Below, in pieces: positions 19,854 to 28,689 of a stretch of DNA of 64,000 bases. This stretch comes from Rhizobium sp. Pop5 (GTDB taxonomy: Bacteria > Pseudomonadota > Alphaproteobacteria > Rhizobiales > Rhizobiaceae), in NCBI RefSeq assembly GCF_024721175.1, contig NZ_CP099402.1:682001-746000 (forward strand). The letters are read 5' to 3'. Under the pieces are notes generated by a model. It had not been told where the DNA came from, made no database searches, and saw only the letters and a list, made by a program, of their open reading frames with translations. The translations under genes and the position numbers were made by a program. The stretch's first letter is position 1. Each line of letters starts with the position of its first letter.

Positions 19854-21032
19854 ATGGATCTAGCGACGTTCGACCCTTCCACTTCGGTGGCGGCGACGGC
19901 CACTCTAGAGGTGGTTGAAACGCCCAGCCTGGTGCTGGATGCTGACCGGATGGACCGGAATATCACGCGGCTCAGGAACCGACTCGGCAGCCTGGGCGTG
20001 TCGCTCCGGCCGCATCTGAAGACGGCGAAGTCGATTGAGGTCGCCCGGCGGATCATGAGTGCCCCTGAGGGCCCGGCGACCGTCTCCACACTAAAGGAAG
20101 CCGAGCAATTCGCGGCCGATGGCCTGCGCGACATGGTCTATGCTGTTGGCATCGCCCCTGCAAAGCTCGCTCGGGTCGTCGAACTGCGCGCCAAGGGCGT
20201 CGATCTCGTGGTGGTGCTGGATACCGTCGAACAGGCCCAGGCAGTTGCCGAGGCGTCCCGAAGCGCGGGAATGCGGATCCCAGCCTTGATCGAGATCGAT
20301 TGCGACGGCCACCGCTCGGGTGTTGTTCCCACCAATCACGCCCAGCTGCTGGAGATCGGGCTGGCGCTTGCGGCAGGTGCGGAGCTGCGTGGCGTTCTGA
20401 CCCATGCTGGCGACAGCTACAAGGGCGGAGGCCCCGAGGCACAGCAGCGATATGCGGAATCGGAGCGAGCGGCCGTCGTGGGAGCTGCGCAACTTCTGCG
20501 CAGTGCGGGCCTGCCCTGCCCCGTCGTCAGCGTAGGGTCGACGCCGACGGCCCATTACGCGAAGGATCTTACCGGAGTGACCGAGGTCCGTGCAGGCGTA
20601 TTCGTGTTCTTCGACCTGGTGATGGCGGGGATCGGAGTCTGTCAGGTCGACGATATTGCGCTCAGCGTTCTTGCAACGGTGATCGGGCACCAGCGCGAGA
20701 AGGGCTGGATCATCACCGACGCGGGATGGATGTCGCTCTCGCGGGATCGCGGCACGAGCAAGCAAGCCGTCGACCAGGGATATGGCCTCGTCTGCGACAT
20801 CCAAGGCCAGAACTATCGTGACATCATCGTTGCCGATGCGAACCAGGAGCATGGCATTGTCGCCGTGCGGCCCGGGTCGGACGCTCGTCTGCCCGATCTG
20901 AGGATCGGAGACCGCGTCAGGATCCTGCCAAACCATGCCTGCGCGACGGCGGCGCAGCACGAAGCCTATCATGTTGTTCGAGGCCAATCGCACGCCATTG
21001 AGGCGTGCTGGCAACGCTTCGGAGGTTGGTGA
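19854..21032 (+). CDS. D-threonine aldolase / D-serine dehydratase-like PLP enzyme (DSD1 family)
   Basis: A 392-residue fold-III (alanine-racemase type) PLP enzyme. The N-terminal barrel has the cofactor Lys in RPHLKTAKS and PLP-phosphate contacts around VVSVGSTPTAH. The C-terminal metal site HACATAAQHE carries the His and Cys ligands seen in DSD1/D-threonine aldolases. Family members cleave D-3-hydroxy amino acids (D-threonine, hydroxyaspartate) or dehydrate D-serine. The start at 19854 has GGAGA ten bases upstream; a TTG five codons earlier is less likely. The stop overlaps the start of ridA. Its co-location with ridA and a DAO-family oxidase suggests D-hydroxy-amino-acid breakdown. Confidence 0.87.
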   Translation: MDLATFDPSTSVAATATLEVVETPSLVLDADRMDRNITRLRNRLGSLGVSLRPHLKTAKSIEVARRIMSAPEGPATVSTLKEAEQFAADGLRDMVYAVGIAPAKLARVVELRAKGVDLVVVLDTVEQAQAVAEASRSAGMRIPALIEIDCDGHRSGVVPTNHAQLLEIGLALAAGAELRGVLTHAGDSYKGGGPEAQQRYAESERAAVVGAAQLLRSAGLPCPVVSVGSTPTAHYAKDLTGVTEVRAGVFVFFDLVMAGIGVCQVDDIALSVLATVIGHQREKGWIITDAGWMSLSRDRGTSKQAVDQGYGLVCDIQGQNYRDIIVADANQEHGIVAVRPGSDARLPDLRIGDRVRILPNHACATAAQHEAYHVVRGQSHAIEACWQRFGGW

Positions 21033-21457
21033 TGTCCTCCTTCATAACTATAGATACCGATCGTGCGCCCAGTCCTGCAGGTCATTACGTCCAGGCGAAG
21101 CTGGCGGGCCAGCATCTCTATATATCAGGCCAGCTCCCGATCAGACCGGATGGAGCGCCGCTTCGCGACGAGAGTTTCGCGACGCAAGCCGGGCAGGCCA
21201 TCGACAACATGCTGGCAGTTCTCGACGCCGCAGGCGGAACCCCCAGCGATCTCGTCAGGGTGACGGCCTACATCGTCGGTGTCAGCAATTGGCCAGTCTT
21301 CAACCAGGTCTATGCAGCAAGGCTAGGAGAGGCGCGCCCGGCCCGCACGGTGGTTCCAGTGCCAGAGCTCCACTACGGCTATCTTGTCGAAGTGGACGCC
21401 ATCGCCGTGCTGCCGCATGACGCCCCTGCCCGGCAAGCAGAAAACAGCCCCGACTAA
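21032..21457 (+). CDS. ridA: RidA-family enamine/imine deaminase
   Basis: A 141-residue Rid protein. Conserved features are AGHYVQAKLAGQHLYISGQLPI, the mid-region VRVTAYIVGVSNWPVFNQVYA and the catalytic-Arg strand RPARTVVPVPELHYGYLVEVDAIA. Rid proteins hydrolyse reactive 2-imino acids made by PLP dehydratases and flavin amino-acid oxidases. Such enzymes flank it on both sides here, which explains its presence. The ATG overlaps the stop of the upstream gene (TGATG), so it is translationally coupled. The C-terminus lacks the usual EIEAIAV ending in its strict form but is recognisable. Confidence 0.93.
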   Translation: MSSFITIDTDRAPSPAGHYVQAKLAGQHLYISGQLPIRPDGAPLRDESFATQAGQAIDNMLAVLDAAGGTPSDLVRVTAYIVGVSNWPVFNQVYAARLGEARPARTVVPVPELHYGYLVEVDAIAVLPHDAPARQAENSPD

Positions 21458-21476
21458 TCAATTCAGGTCAGCCTCG

Positions 21477-22799
21477 ATGTCACCACTCCTCAAACGCATA
21501 CAGAGCGATCAAGAGCTTCCCGCCAAGGCGGACGTCGTCGTCATCGGCGGTGGGATTGTCGGTGCCTCGGCGGCATTTTTTCTTGCGGAGCGGGGGCTCA
21601 CCGTTGCTTTGGTGGAAAAGGGCTATGTCGGCGGTGAGCAGTCCAGCCGAAACTGGGGCTGGTGCCGTCGGCAGAACCGGGATGAGCGCGAATTGCCGCT
21701 CTCGGGGATTTCCATGCAGGCGTGGGACCAGTTTGCCGCCAAAATCGACGAGGACGTCGGCTTTCGTCGATGCGGTCTGTTCTACGCGACTGACGACCCT
21801 AGGCAACTGGCGGAATGGGAACAATGGCTTGATATCGCGCGGCAATTCGACGTCAACACGAAGATGTTAAGTGCCCGCGAAGCGCATGACAGAATTCCTG
21901 CGCAAGGCCGCAGCTGGCTTGGCGGCGTCCATTCGGTCGATGATGGCAAAGGCGAACCGGCCATTGCCGCGCCGACGATCGCGAACGGCGCCCGCAAATT
22001 TGGCGCGACCATCCACCAGGAATGCGCTGCACGAGGCCTCGATATCGTCAATGGCGCAGTTGCGGGAGTGATCACCGAAAAAGGAATTATCAGATCGCAG
22101 GCCGTTCTGAACGCCGGGGGTGCGTGGGCCTCCTTGTTCTGCCGCCAATACGGCGTCCAGTTCCCACAGGCAAGTGTGCGCCAGACTGCAATTCGGACGC
22201 GACCCACAGCCAATCTCGGCGAGGCGATATATACACCGGAGTGCTCGCTGACCCGCAGGTTGGATGGCAGTTACACGCTTGCGATCAGCGGCAGGGCGAC
22301 ACTGGATATCACGCCGCAGGGCATTCGATATGCACGCTGGTTCATGCCGATGTTTCTGAAGCGACTGAAAGCGGTTCAGATCGGCGTCGGCAGATCCATG
22401 TTCCATGGACCCGAAGCGCTGGCGCGCTGGACAAAGGATACCATTTCGCCTTTCGAGCGGATCCGTGTTCTCGACCCCACGCCGAGCCGCCGGACGATCG
22501 AGGCTATTCTAGAGGGCGTCACCGAGCAGTTTCCGGCGCTTAAGGGTGTCGAAATCGTTGACAGTTGGGGCGCCTATGTGGACTGCACGCCGGACGCGGT
22601 GCCGGTCATCTCGGCTTCCGATCACGTGAAGGGCCTTTATTTGGCGGCCGGCGGCTCCGGCCATGGCTTCGGCATTGGCCCCGGCATCGGCCGCCTGGCA
22701 GCCGACCTGGTTGCGAACGATAGGCCTTGCGTCGATCCCACGCCTTTCCGGCTGTCGCGCTTCTTTGACGGCTCGAGGGTCGAGGTCGGCGGGCTCTGA
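21477..22799 (+). CDS. FAD-dependent amino-acid oxidase/dehydrogenase (DAO family)
   Basis: A 440-residue flavoprotein with the N-terminal FAD site ADVVVIGGGIVGASAAFFLAERG, then LVEKGYVGGEQSSRNWGWCRRQ, and the C-terminal AAGGSGHGFGIGPGIGRLAADL. It is closely similar along its whole length to the protein at 8077-9411, so the two are paralogues within the same region. It lies 19 bases after ridA and is the last gene of the plus-strand operon. A D-amino acid released or left over from the upstream aldolase-type enzyme is a plausible substrate, with RidA clearing the imine (inference). The ATG at 21477 fits the paralogue's start. Confidence 0.88.
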   Translation: MSPLLKRIQSDQELPAKADVVVIGGGIVGASAAFFLAERGLTVALVEKGYVGGEQSSRNWGWCRRQNRDERELPLSGISMQAWDQFAAKIDEDVGFRRCGLFYATDDPRQLAEWEQWLDIARQFDVNTKMLSAREAHDRIPAQGRSWLGGVHSVDDGKGEPAIAAPTIANGARKFGATIHQECAARGLDIVNGAVAGVITEKGIIRSQAVLNAGGAWASLFCRQYGVQFPQASVRQTAIRTRPTANLGEAIYTPECSLTRRLDGSYTLAISGRATLDITPQGIRYARWFMPMFLKRLKAVQIGVGRSMFHGPEALARWTKDTISPFERIRVLDPTPSRRTIEAILEGVTEQFPALKGVEIVDSWGAYVDCTPDAVPVISASDHVKGLYLAAGGSGHGFGIGPGIGRLAADLVANDRPCVDPTPFRLSRFFDGSRVEVGGL

Positions 22800-22833
22800 T
22801 CGGGGCAGAGGGCCAGTGTAAAACAAGAAGTTC

Positions 22834-24108
22834 CTAGCCGACGCTGTCCAGCATCTTGTAATACATGCCGACCAGCGGCAGGAACCAGGGTGTTCCGAAG
22901 TGCCCCGGGACCGCCGGCCAGTCGAGCCCCTTCATGGGATTGCGGTCCGGCCGTCCGAGGATCGCGTCGGCGATTAGCATTCCGAGATGGGTCGAAAGCT
23001 GCGCGCCATGGCCGGAGTAACCCATGGCGTACCAGACGCCATCATGAAAGCCTGCGCGCGGAAACCGGTCCTTGGTGACGTCTACGAGGCCGCCCCAGCA
23101 ATAGTCGATCTCGACACGGGCAAGTTGCGGGAAGATCTCTGTGAGGCTCGCCTTCAGGATCGCTCCGATCTTGGCGTCCGAACTGTGGTCGGAAGTTGCC
23201 GAGAAGCGCGCGCGGCCTCCGAAGATCAGTCGGTTGTCGGGCGAGAGCCGGAAATAGTTGCCAATATTCTTCGACGTGACGCAGGTGCGGTTGCCGGGCA
23301 TCGTCGCCGCAATCTCCGCTTCGCTCAGCGAACGCGTGGCAATGATGAAGCTGCCTACCGCAATGATCCGGCGCCGGAAATAGCCGAAGGTCGAGGGTGT
23401 ATAGGCGCCGGTGGCAACAAGCACCGCATCGGCGGTGACGCTGCCGCGACCGGTTTTCAGATGATGACGGCGGTCCGACTGCCGATGGCCCGTGACGGCG
23501 GCGTTCTCGAAGATCGTCGCGCCGTGACGCTTTGCGGCCTCGGCAAGCCCTGTGACGTATCGGCCCATATGCATCATCGCGCTCTTCTTCGAGAGCATCG
23601 CGCCGAAGAAGGGCGAACGGATCTCTTGTTTCAGGTCGTCTGCGCCAAGCAGCGCCGTGTCGGGATCGACCTCAGCATTCACGGCTTCGAAGTTGCGGGC
23701 GATTGCCTGGAAATGTTGGGGCGTTGAGGCGAGTTTGAGCTTCCCGGCGCGGCGGAAATTGCAGTCGATGCCCTCCTCCGCAATCAGCGCTTCGATCGTG
23801 TCGATGGAGTCGTCCAAGGCATTGTAAAGCGCGATCGCCCTCTCCTTGCCGAGTTCCGCCCTTGCCGCCAGGTAGCTATGCGCAAGCCCGTTGTTTAGGT
23901 GCCCACCATTGCGACCGGAGGCGCCCCAGCCAACATTCTCCGCCTCCAGCACCACAACCTTAGCACCCGCCTTCGCGAGTTGTCGGGCGGCGCCGAGACC
24001 AGTGAAGCCGCCGCCGATCACTGCGACGTCGTAGTGGCCATCGACCGGACCCTCCGCGGCCCCGGTAAAAGCTTGGGCGTTGTCATGCCAGTAGGATAGG
24101 AATTTCAT
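22834..24108 (-). CDS. FAD-dependent amine oxidase (PuuB/OrdL-like)
   Basis: A 424-residue flavoprotein with the dinucleotide motif YDVAVIGGGFTGLGAARQLAKAG and the WGASGRNGGHLNNG segment typical of gamma-glutamylputrescine oxidase-like proteins. The C-terminal part has AMGYSGHGAQLSTHLGMLIAD and ends FLPLVGMYYKMLDSVG. PuuB-type enzymes oxidise primary amines of polyamine conjugates to aldehydes. It is the last gene of a minus-strand set: HAD, APH-fold kinase, AGXT2L-type PLP enzyme, Lrp, then this oxidase. Its distance from the Lrp gene is 51 bases. The actual amine is unknown. Confidence 0.88.
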   Translation of the reverse strand: MKFLSYWHDNAQAFTGAAEGPVDGHYDVAVIGGGFTGLGAARQLAKAGAKVVVLEAENVGWGASGRNGGHLNNGLAHSYLAARAELGKERAIALYNALDDSIDTIEALIAEEGIDCNFRRAGKLKLASTPQHFQAIARNFEAVNAEVDPDTALLGADDLKQEIRSPFFGAMLSKKSAMMHMGRYVTGLAEAAKRHGATIFENAAVTGHRQSDRRHHLKTGRGSVTADAVLVATGAYTPSTFGYFRRRIIAVGSFIIATRSLSEAEIAATMPGNRTCVTSKNIGNYFRLSPDNRLIFGGRARFSATSDHSSDAKIGAILKASLTEIFPQLARVEIDYCWGGLVDVTKDRFPRAGFHDGVWYAMGYSGHGAQLSTHLGMLIADAILGRPDRNPMKGLDWPAVPGHFGTPWFLPLVGMYYKMLDSVG

Positions 24109-24159
24109 GGCAGTGCGCCTTGTTCTTTACGTTGGATCGCCCGGAGATGGGCGAGGAGG

Positions 24160-24639
24160 TCAACCGGGTTGAAATAGCTTCGTCAGCGGTAGTTGCGTCT
24201 TGCGGATCGGCGATTTCAGCACGACGAAGCTGAAGTATTTGTCGATACCGACGTCCAATTCGACCAGCCGCTCCATAATCTCCTGATATTCGCCGATCCC
24301 AGTGGTCACGAATTTCAAGAGATAATCGTACCCGCCCGAGATCACATGGCACTCGATGAGTTGCTCGATCCTCTCGATGGCAGCAAGGAAGCGTGCAAAA
24401 TCGGTCTGCCGATGGTTCTTCAGCGTAACCTCAGTAAACACCGTCAGCGCCTGCCCCAACTTCGCGATATTGATGAGCGCCGTGTAGCCTTCGATGTAGC
24501 CCTCCGACTGGAGGTTCTTCAGTCGCACCAGGCAGGGGCTCGGCGACAGGTTGACCATCTCCGCAAGCTCAACATTCGTCATCCGGCCATTCTGCTGGAG
24601 TACATGCAGGATCTTGATGTCGATACGATCTAGCTTCAT
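24160..24639 (-). CDS. Lrp/AsnC-family transcriptional regulator (module A)
   Basis: A 159-residue Lrp-type regulator. The helix-turn-helix is MKLDRIDIKILHVLQQNGRMTNVELAEMVNLSPSPCLVRLKNLQSEG, and the RAM ligand domain contains IECHVISGGYDYLLKFVT and GIDKYFSFVVLKSP. It is a close paralogue of the regulator at 38797-39273; most positions are identical, including SPSPCL and GIDKYFSFVVLK. The true start is the ATG at 24639; the frame is open further upstream but that stretch is not protein-like. It probably controls the surrounding amine-catabolic genes; a CAGCA-N5-TGCTG box stands at 28212. Confidence 0.95.
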   Translation of the reverse strand: MKLDRIDIKILHVLQQNGRMTNVELAEMVNLSPSPCLVRLKNLQSEGYIEGYTALINIAKLGQALTVFTEVTLKNHRQTDFARFLAAIERIEQLIECHVISGGYDYLLKFVTTGIGEYQEIMERLVELDVGIDKYFSFVVLKSPIRKTQLPLTKLFQPG

Positions 24640-24698
24640 GGATGTAGCTTTCGCTGATGAAGAGAGCGCGTGCCATTCGGCCGCCGAGGCAGCTGATG

Positions 24699-26033
24699 TC
24701 ACACCGGTGCGGCGGCTTTCCTGAGCGCATGTTCGATGGCTTCGAGGAATCGGTCCACATGCTCCGCCTGGCAAACGAGCGGAGGACGAACTTTGAGCGT
24801 ATCCTCGTTGGCGCCCGTCGTACTGATGAGAACGCCATCATCACGCAGCAGGTTTACGATCTCCAGTGCCATGGCGCGTCGACCGGCCGCCCCCATTCCG
24901 TCCAGCCCGATGTCAATGCCGAAGAACAGGCCGGCATTTCGGACATCGCGAACACCCGGATGCCGTGTGGCAAGCTGCTGCAATCCCACCCTCAGGCGCT
25001 CGCCCATGACATGCGCATGCTCCAGGATCCGGTCTCGATGCAAGATGGTCAGGACGGCATCCGCTGCCGCGATCCCGACGGTATTGCCGCCGAAGGTGTT
25101 TGAGTAGCGGGCGGCAGCGCCAAAGCGATCCATCGCTGTCTTGCGGCCGACAACCGCGCCGATCGGAAATCCATTGCCCATCGGCTTACCGAGAGTGACG
25201 AGGTCCGGAACGACTTCGTGCCGCTCAAAACCCCACATGTTTTTGCCCGTCCGCCCGAAGCCTGGCTGAACTTCATCGGCAATCACGAGGCCGCCCACCT
25301 CTCGCACCGCGTTGACTCCGCCCGCAATGAAACCAGGCGGATCCACCCATACGCCGTCGCTGGAGAAAATGCTGTCAAAGAGCAAGGCCGCTACGCCAGT
25401 GCCACGTCGATTCAAATCGGCGATGGCCGATCGGACCTGTTCCTCAAAGAATGCCGCAGCTTGCATCTCGGATACGCCGGCGGGCCCGTGCAGCGAGACC
25501 ATCCGGACGGCAGGACTCAGCTTGACGGCGTCGCCCAAATTGGGCGACACCATCGCCGTGGCCGCGCTTGTGCCGTGATAGGCATGGGACGTGACGATCA
25601 CGCCCTCACAGCCGCTAACCAATCTGGCGATGCGGAGCGCCAGATCATTCGATTCGCTGCCCGTGCAGGTGAATACAACGCGGTTCAGCTCCTGAGGAAA
25701 CGTGCCCACAAGCCGTTCGGCATAATCGACAAGCCTCGGTTCGAGATATCGCGTGTTTGCGCTAATTCGACTGGCTTGTTCCGTCATCGCGGCGTTTACT
25801 TCCGGATTGCAATGCCCCAGAGAAGGCACGTTGTTATAGAAGTCCAGATAACGACGTCCGTCGGGATCGTAGAGCCACATGCCCTCGCCGCGAATGAAAT
25901 GAACGGGTCGGCGGTATTGGAGCCTGTACGAGTTCCCAAGTACGTTGTCCCGGCGCGCGATAAGCTCAGATTCGCGCATTGGAATCGTGGCTTCACCAGG
26001 GGTAAAACGGTTAGGCATAAGATCTGTGGACAT
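24699..26033 (-). CDS. Class-III PLP enzyme, AGXT2L-type phospho-lyase candidate (module A)
   Basis: A 444-residue fold-I PLP enzyme of class-III aminotransferase ancestry. DFYNNVPSLGHCNPEV (65-80) and SANTRYLEPRLVDYAERL (91-108) match the pattern of AGXT2L1/2, which eliminate phosphate and ammonia from phosphoethanolamine or 5-phosphohydroxylysine. The cofactor Lys283 is in LGKPMGNGFP, also AGXT2L-like. The APH-fold kinase gene immediately upstream would supply the phosphorylated substrate. Ordinary transamination cannot be excluded. The start at 26033 fits the paralogue at 35062-36429; the longer upstream frame overlaps the kinase gene and looks non-coding. Confidence 0.85.
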   Translation of the reverse strand: MSTDLMPNRFTPGEATIPMRESELIARRDNVLGNSYRLQYRRPVHFIRGEGMWLYDPDGRRYLDFYNNVPSLGHCNPEVNAAMTEQASRISANTRYLEPRLVDYAERLVGTFPQELNRVVFTCTGSESNDLALRIARLVSGCEGVIVTSHAYHGTSAATAMVSPNLGDAVKLSPAVRMVSLHGPAGVSEMQAAAFFEEQVRSAIADLNRRGTGVAALLFDSIFSSDGVWVDPPGFIAGGVNAVREVGGLVIADEVQPGFGRTGKNMWGFERHEVVPDLVTLGKPMGNGFPIGAVVGRKTAMDRFGAAARYSNTFGGNTVGIAAADAVLTILHRDRILEHAHVMGERLRVGLQQLATRHPGVRDVRNAGLFFGIDIGLDGMGAAGRRAMALEIVNLLRDDGVLISTTGANEDTLKVRPPLVCQAEHVDRFLEAIEHALRKAAAPV

Positions 26034-26134
26034 AGCTTTGATCCTGTAAGTTTCATCCGCGAGAAGGCGCGAGTTATCGTTCTGACTGCCAAGGCGACTG
26101 ACGAAAACCTTGGGTCGTCTCCGGCAACGCCGGG

Positions 26135-27244
26135 TCAAGCCACCGCACGCAGCACAGCGAGCTCTGCCTCTTCGACCCCTAGCGACGATAGTATCGAGAG
26201 CCCGCGTTCGGCGCGGCCCACGTTCTTTTTGATATACGCTGCCTCCGCCGGAAACAGTCTGGCTCGCCAATAGTTGATCAGGATGAGCGCGCTTTGCCGC
26301 GCCTTTATCAGCCCGACGAGCAGCTTTGCCTCGAGCGCGGAAAGCGGAAGCACCGACGCATAACCCGAGATGAGATTTTCTGCGCCTCCGATAGCCAAAG
26401 TCGGATCTGTCACCACGAGGCTCGCCGCAACAGCCAGATCCTGAATCCGTGGCCCCCAGCAGCCGTCCCCAAAATCTATGAATGCGACACCATTATCGGT
26501 GAGGAGTGTGTTGAACGGGCTGGGGTCATTGTGCGTGACCTGCCAGGCTACCTCGCGCAATTGCAGTTCGATGGAGTCGACATAGTTGTTCATGGCAAGA
26601 CGCACGGATGCCGCGACAGGCTCTGAAGGCAAATGCTCCGCTAGTCCCATTAGCCGCGACCAGCATCCGACATGCCAAAGAACTGGACGGTGGATGGCGG
26701 GTAAACTCAGAGGCTCGAGAGCCAGACTGAGCCTGGCGAGCGCTTGACCGACCCGGTAAAGGGCGTCCCGAGTTGCGGTCACCTGGTGCAGCGGCGTTCC
26801 TGAAAGTCGGGTCTGCAGGTAGCCGCAAATCTTCTCCTCGTCGAACATCAACTTGGCATCATTGGTACGCACGATATGAGGAGCTGCGAAACCGAAAGCG
26901 CCTTTCAGTCCGGCAAGGGCCGCAACCTGGAAGCGGAAACTGTCTCTTCCTTCGGGCCGCGTTGAGGTTTTGAGGATCAACTGGTCGCCGGTCAACAGCT
27001 TGACCTCGGCGGTACACTCAGCCTCCGAGGAGAGAACGCTGATCGCTCCCGTTACACCATAGTGGCGCAGCAGCAACTCGGACAACGGTGTTCCGGCAGA
27101 GCTCGGCTTTGTCGCCAGAGTTGCTGCAGCGTCCTCAAAATATGCTTCAGTGAACGGCTCCCGGACCGACGGATTGTCGTCGAGATGACGCGCACCGCCG
27201 TCTGAAACCACATCATTGGGGGTACCCACGACTGAAACCCTCAC
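26135..27244 (-). CDS. APH-fold small-molecule kinase (module A)
   Basis: A 369-residue protein of the aminoglycoside phosphotransferase/choline kinase fold. Catalytic motifs are intact: Brenner motif THNDPSPFN (His238, Asp240) and the metal-binding DFGD (257-260). The family includes hydroxylysine kinase and homoserine kinase II. Antibiotic resistance is unlikely, because the downstream gene encodes an AGXT2L-type enzyme, the natural partner of hydroxylysine kinase in animals. The start is a GTG at 27244; the first about 25 residues are poorly conserved-looking, so a later start is possible. The paralogue at 33977-35053 has the same arrangement. Confidence 0.82.
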   Translation of the reverse strand: MRVSVVGTPNDVVSDGGARHLDDNPSVREPFTEAYFEDAAATLATKPSSAGTPLSELLLRHYGVTGAISVLSSEAECTAEVKLLTGDQLILKTSTRPEGRDSFRFQVAALAGLKGAFGFAAPHIVRTNDAKLMFDEEKICGYLQTRLSGTPLHQVTATRDALYRVGQALARLSLALEPLSLPAIHRPVLWHVGCWSRLMGLAEHLPSEPVAASVRLAMNNYVDSIELQLREVAWQVTHNDPSPFNTLLTDNGVAFIDFGDGCWGPRIQDLAVAASLVVTDPTLAIGGAENLISGYASVLPLSALEAKLLVGLIKARQSALILINYWRARLFPAEAAYIKKNVGRAERGLSILSSLGVEEAELAVLRAVA

Positions 27245-27450
27245 ACTGTTTGAATTCGGGCGGCGTACTCATCCGAAGCGATCGTCGCTATGACATCCGG
27301 TCCGCTTCGATCAATCCCGACTGGGTTCGGCATTTGCTGCCGAAGCACATGAACGCGGCGGCATTGCAATGCCCCGCCCCGATCTCACGGCAAACCGAGA
27401 CTGGTTGTCGGGCCGGTGGGATCGGGATTTTCAGATGGTATTCTCGCACA

Positions 27451-28119
27451 TTAAAGCCCGACGACGCCGGGCAATCCGGAGATGCCTGCGATTTCGGTAT
27501 ATCCGTAATAGGGATTGGCCGGCTCGTGACCGCGATTGACCCAAACCTTGTTCTTGATCCCGAGGTCATGTGCGGACATCAGATCGTAGCGGAATGAGGA
27601 GGAGCAATGCAGGATGTCCTCCGGGCCACAACCAAGCATATCGAGCATATATTCGAACGCCCGGAAGTGCGGCTTGTAGGCGCCGGCCTGTTCGGCGGTG
27701 TAGACGGCGTGGAACGGCGCGCCGAGCTTCTCGACGTTGGACATGATCTGCGAGTTCATCGCATTTGACAGAATGACCAGTGGAATTTCCTTGGCCACCT
27801 TGGCAAGACCCGCCGGAACGTCTGGATGCGGCCCCCAAGTGGGAACACGTTCGTAAACCATCTGCGCGTCTTCGTCCTTAAACTCGACGCCGTTGCGTTT
27901 GCAGGTCCTTGCCAATGCGTTGTGGACCACTTCCGCATAAGGCTTCCAGTCGGCCATGACTTCATCAAGGCGGTATGCGGAAAAGTCCGTGATGAACTGC
28001 AGCATTTTCTGCTCGCTCATTCGGTCGCCGTAAAGATCACGTGCCGCCTCCGCCATCTGGAAGTTGATGAGAGTGCCATGGCAATCGAAGGTGATGTATT
28101 TCGGGCGGAAAGTAGTCAT
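27451..28119 (-). CDS. Haloacid dehalogenase type II-like HAD hydrolase (module A)
   Basis: A 222-residue HAD-superfamily hydrolase. Motif I is TFDCHGTL with nucleophile Asp12, motif II VILSNAMNS, motif III Lys in GAYKPH, motif IV SSSFRYDLMSAHDLGIKNKVWVNR. This is the layout of L-2-haloacid dehalogenases, but many members act on phosphates. The protein is closely related to the HAD at 32769-33458, which also adjoins a kinase/AGXT2L pair. That conserved association suggests a role in the same pathway, for instance removing a wrongly phosphorylated by-product (inference). It is first in the minus-strand module, divergent from the gene at 28690. Confidence 0.87.
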   Translation of the reverse strand: MTTFRPKYITFDCHGTLINFQMAEAARDLYGDRMSEQKMLQFITDFSAYRLDEVMADWKPYAEVVHNALARTCKRNGVEFKDEDAQMVYERVPTWGPHPDVPAGLAKVAKEIPLVILSNAMNSQIMSNVEKLGAPFHAVYTAEQAGAYKPHFRAFEYMLDMLGCGPEDILHCSSSFRYDLMSAHDLGIKNKVWVNRGHEPANPYYGYTEIAGISGLPGVVGL

Positions 28120-28689
28120 GCGCTTCGTCCTTCCTTTGCGGGGAGTTGTTTAAGTTATGACAAACCATAGCCCGGTGCTCGGATCCGAATTGCCCGGAGA
28201 TTGCGGAACATCAGCACAAAATGCTGGAAGGAAACATCATTTGCGCTTGTGACTGCAGGGTTACAGTGATCCGCGGTCGAGATGCCGGACGCGGTAGGTA
28301 GGTACTGCCCGGTCAACGCGTCATGCCGGAAACGGAAGCGCAACCGCGAAGTATGGGCTTGCGTCGCAGAGATTTCGCGAAGCGGAAAGGGTCCGATCCT
28401 GAGAAGCTCGTCATTCGGCACCCTACGCGACAGCGAGTAAGATCGACTGGGTCAGCTCCCAATCATTTGCCGAGATTGGCACTGGAAGTGGCGGGATAGC
28501 TGCAGCACCCCGCCCAAGCTCCAAAAGGCGCCTGCCAGTACTCTCTGCCAAAATTGCCGTGCGATATAAAACAATCTGCCAGGGGTCCCGCGAATGCGGT
28601 CAATAGACTTACAGCAGGCTTGATATGATCAGTGCAGGTCGGGTCGCAATGCGCCGACGCATCCGATGAATTGAATAGAGAGGTCACGC
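28120..28689. other. Divergent intergenic region, no convincing gene
   Basis: A 570-base gap between the HAD gene (minus) and the ornithine-cyclodeaminase-like gene (plus). Two short minus-strand frames exist (28155-28421 and 28463-28687), but neither has a good ribosome site or recognisable protein features. The region holds an Lrp-type box at 28212-28226 and must contain two divergent promoters. Confidence 0.6.
28212..28226. promoter_or_regulatory. Candidate Lrp box
   Basis: CAGCA-CAAAA-TGCTG, a perfect 5-base inverted repeat with a 5-base A-rich centre. It fits the outer halves of the known E. coli Lrp consensus (YAGHA-N5-TDCTR). It lies 93 bases upstream of the HAD gene start in the divergent region; an Lrp gene is part of this module (24160-24639). 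Confidence 0.45.

Noticed and set aside
26034..26270. N-terminal extension of the module A PLP enzyme
   Set aside because: Arg-rich, overlaps the kinase gene end, and absent from the module B paralogue; the start at 26033 fits better.
26135..27244. Aminoglycoside resistance gene
   Set aside because: The APH fold is present, but pairing with an AGXT2L-type gene and an Lrp regulator points to metabolism; same for 33977-35053.
28155..28687. Two short minus-strand frames in the HAD/OCD divergent gap
   Set aside because: No ribosome site, no protein motifs, and they would cross the expected promoters.
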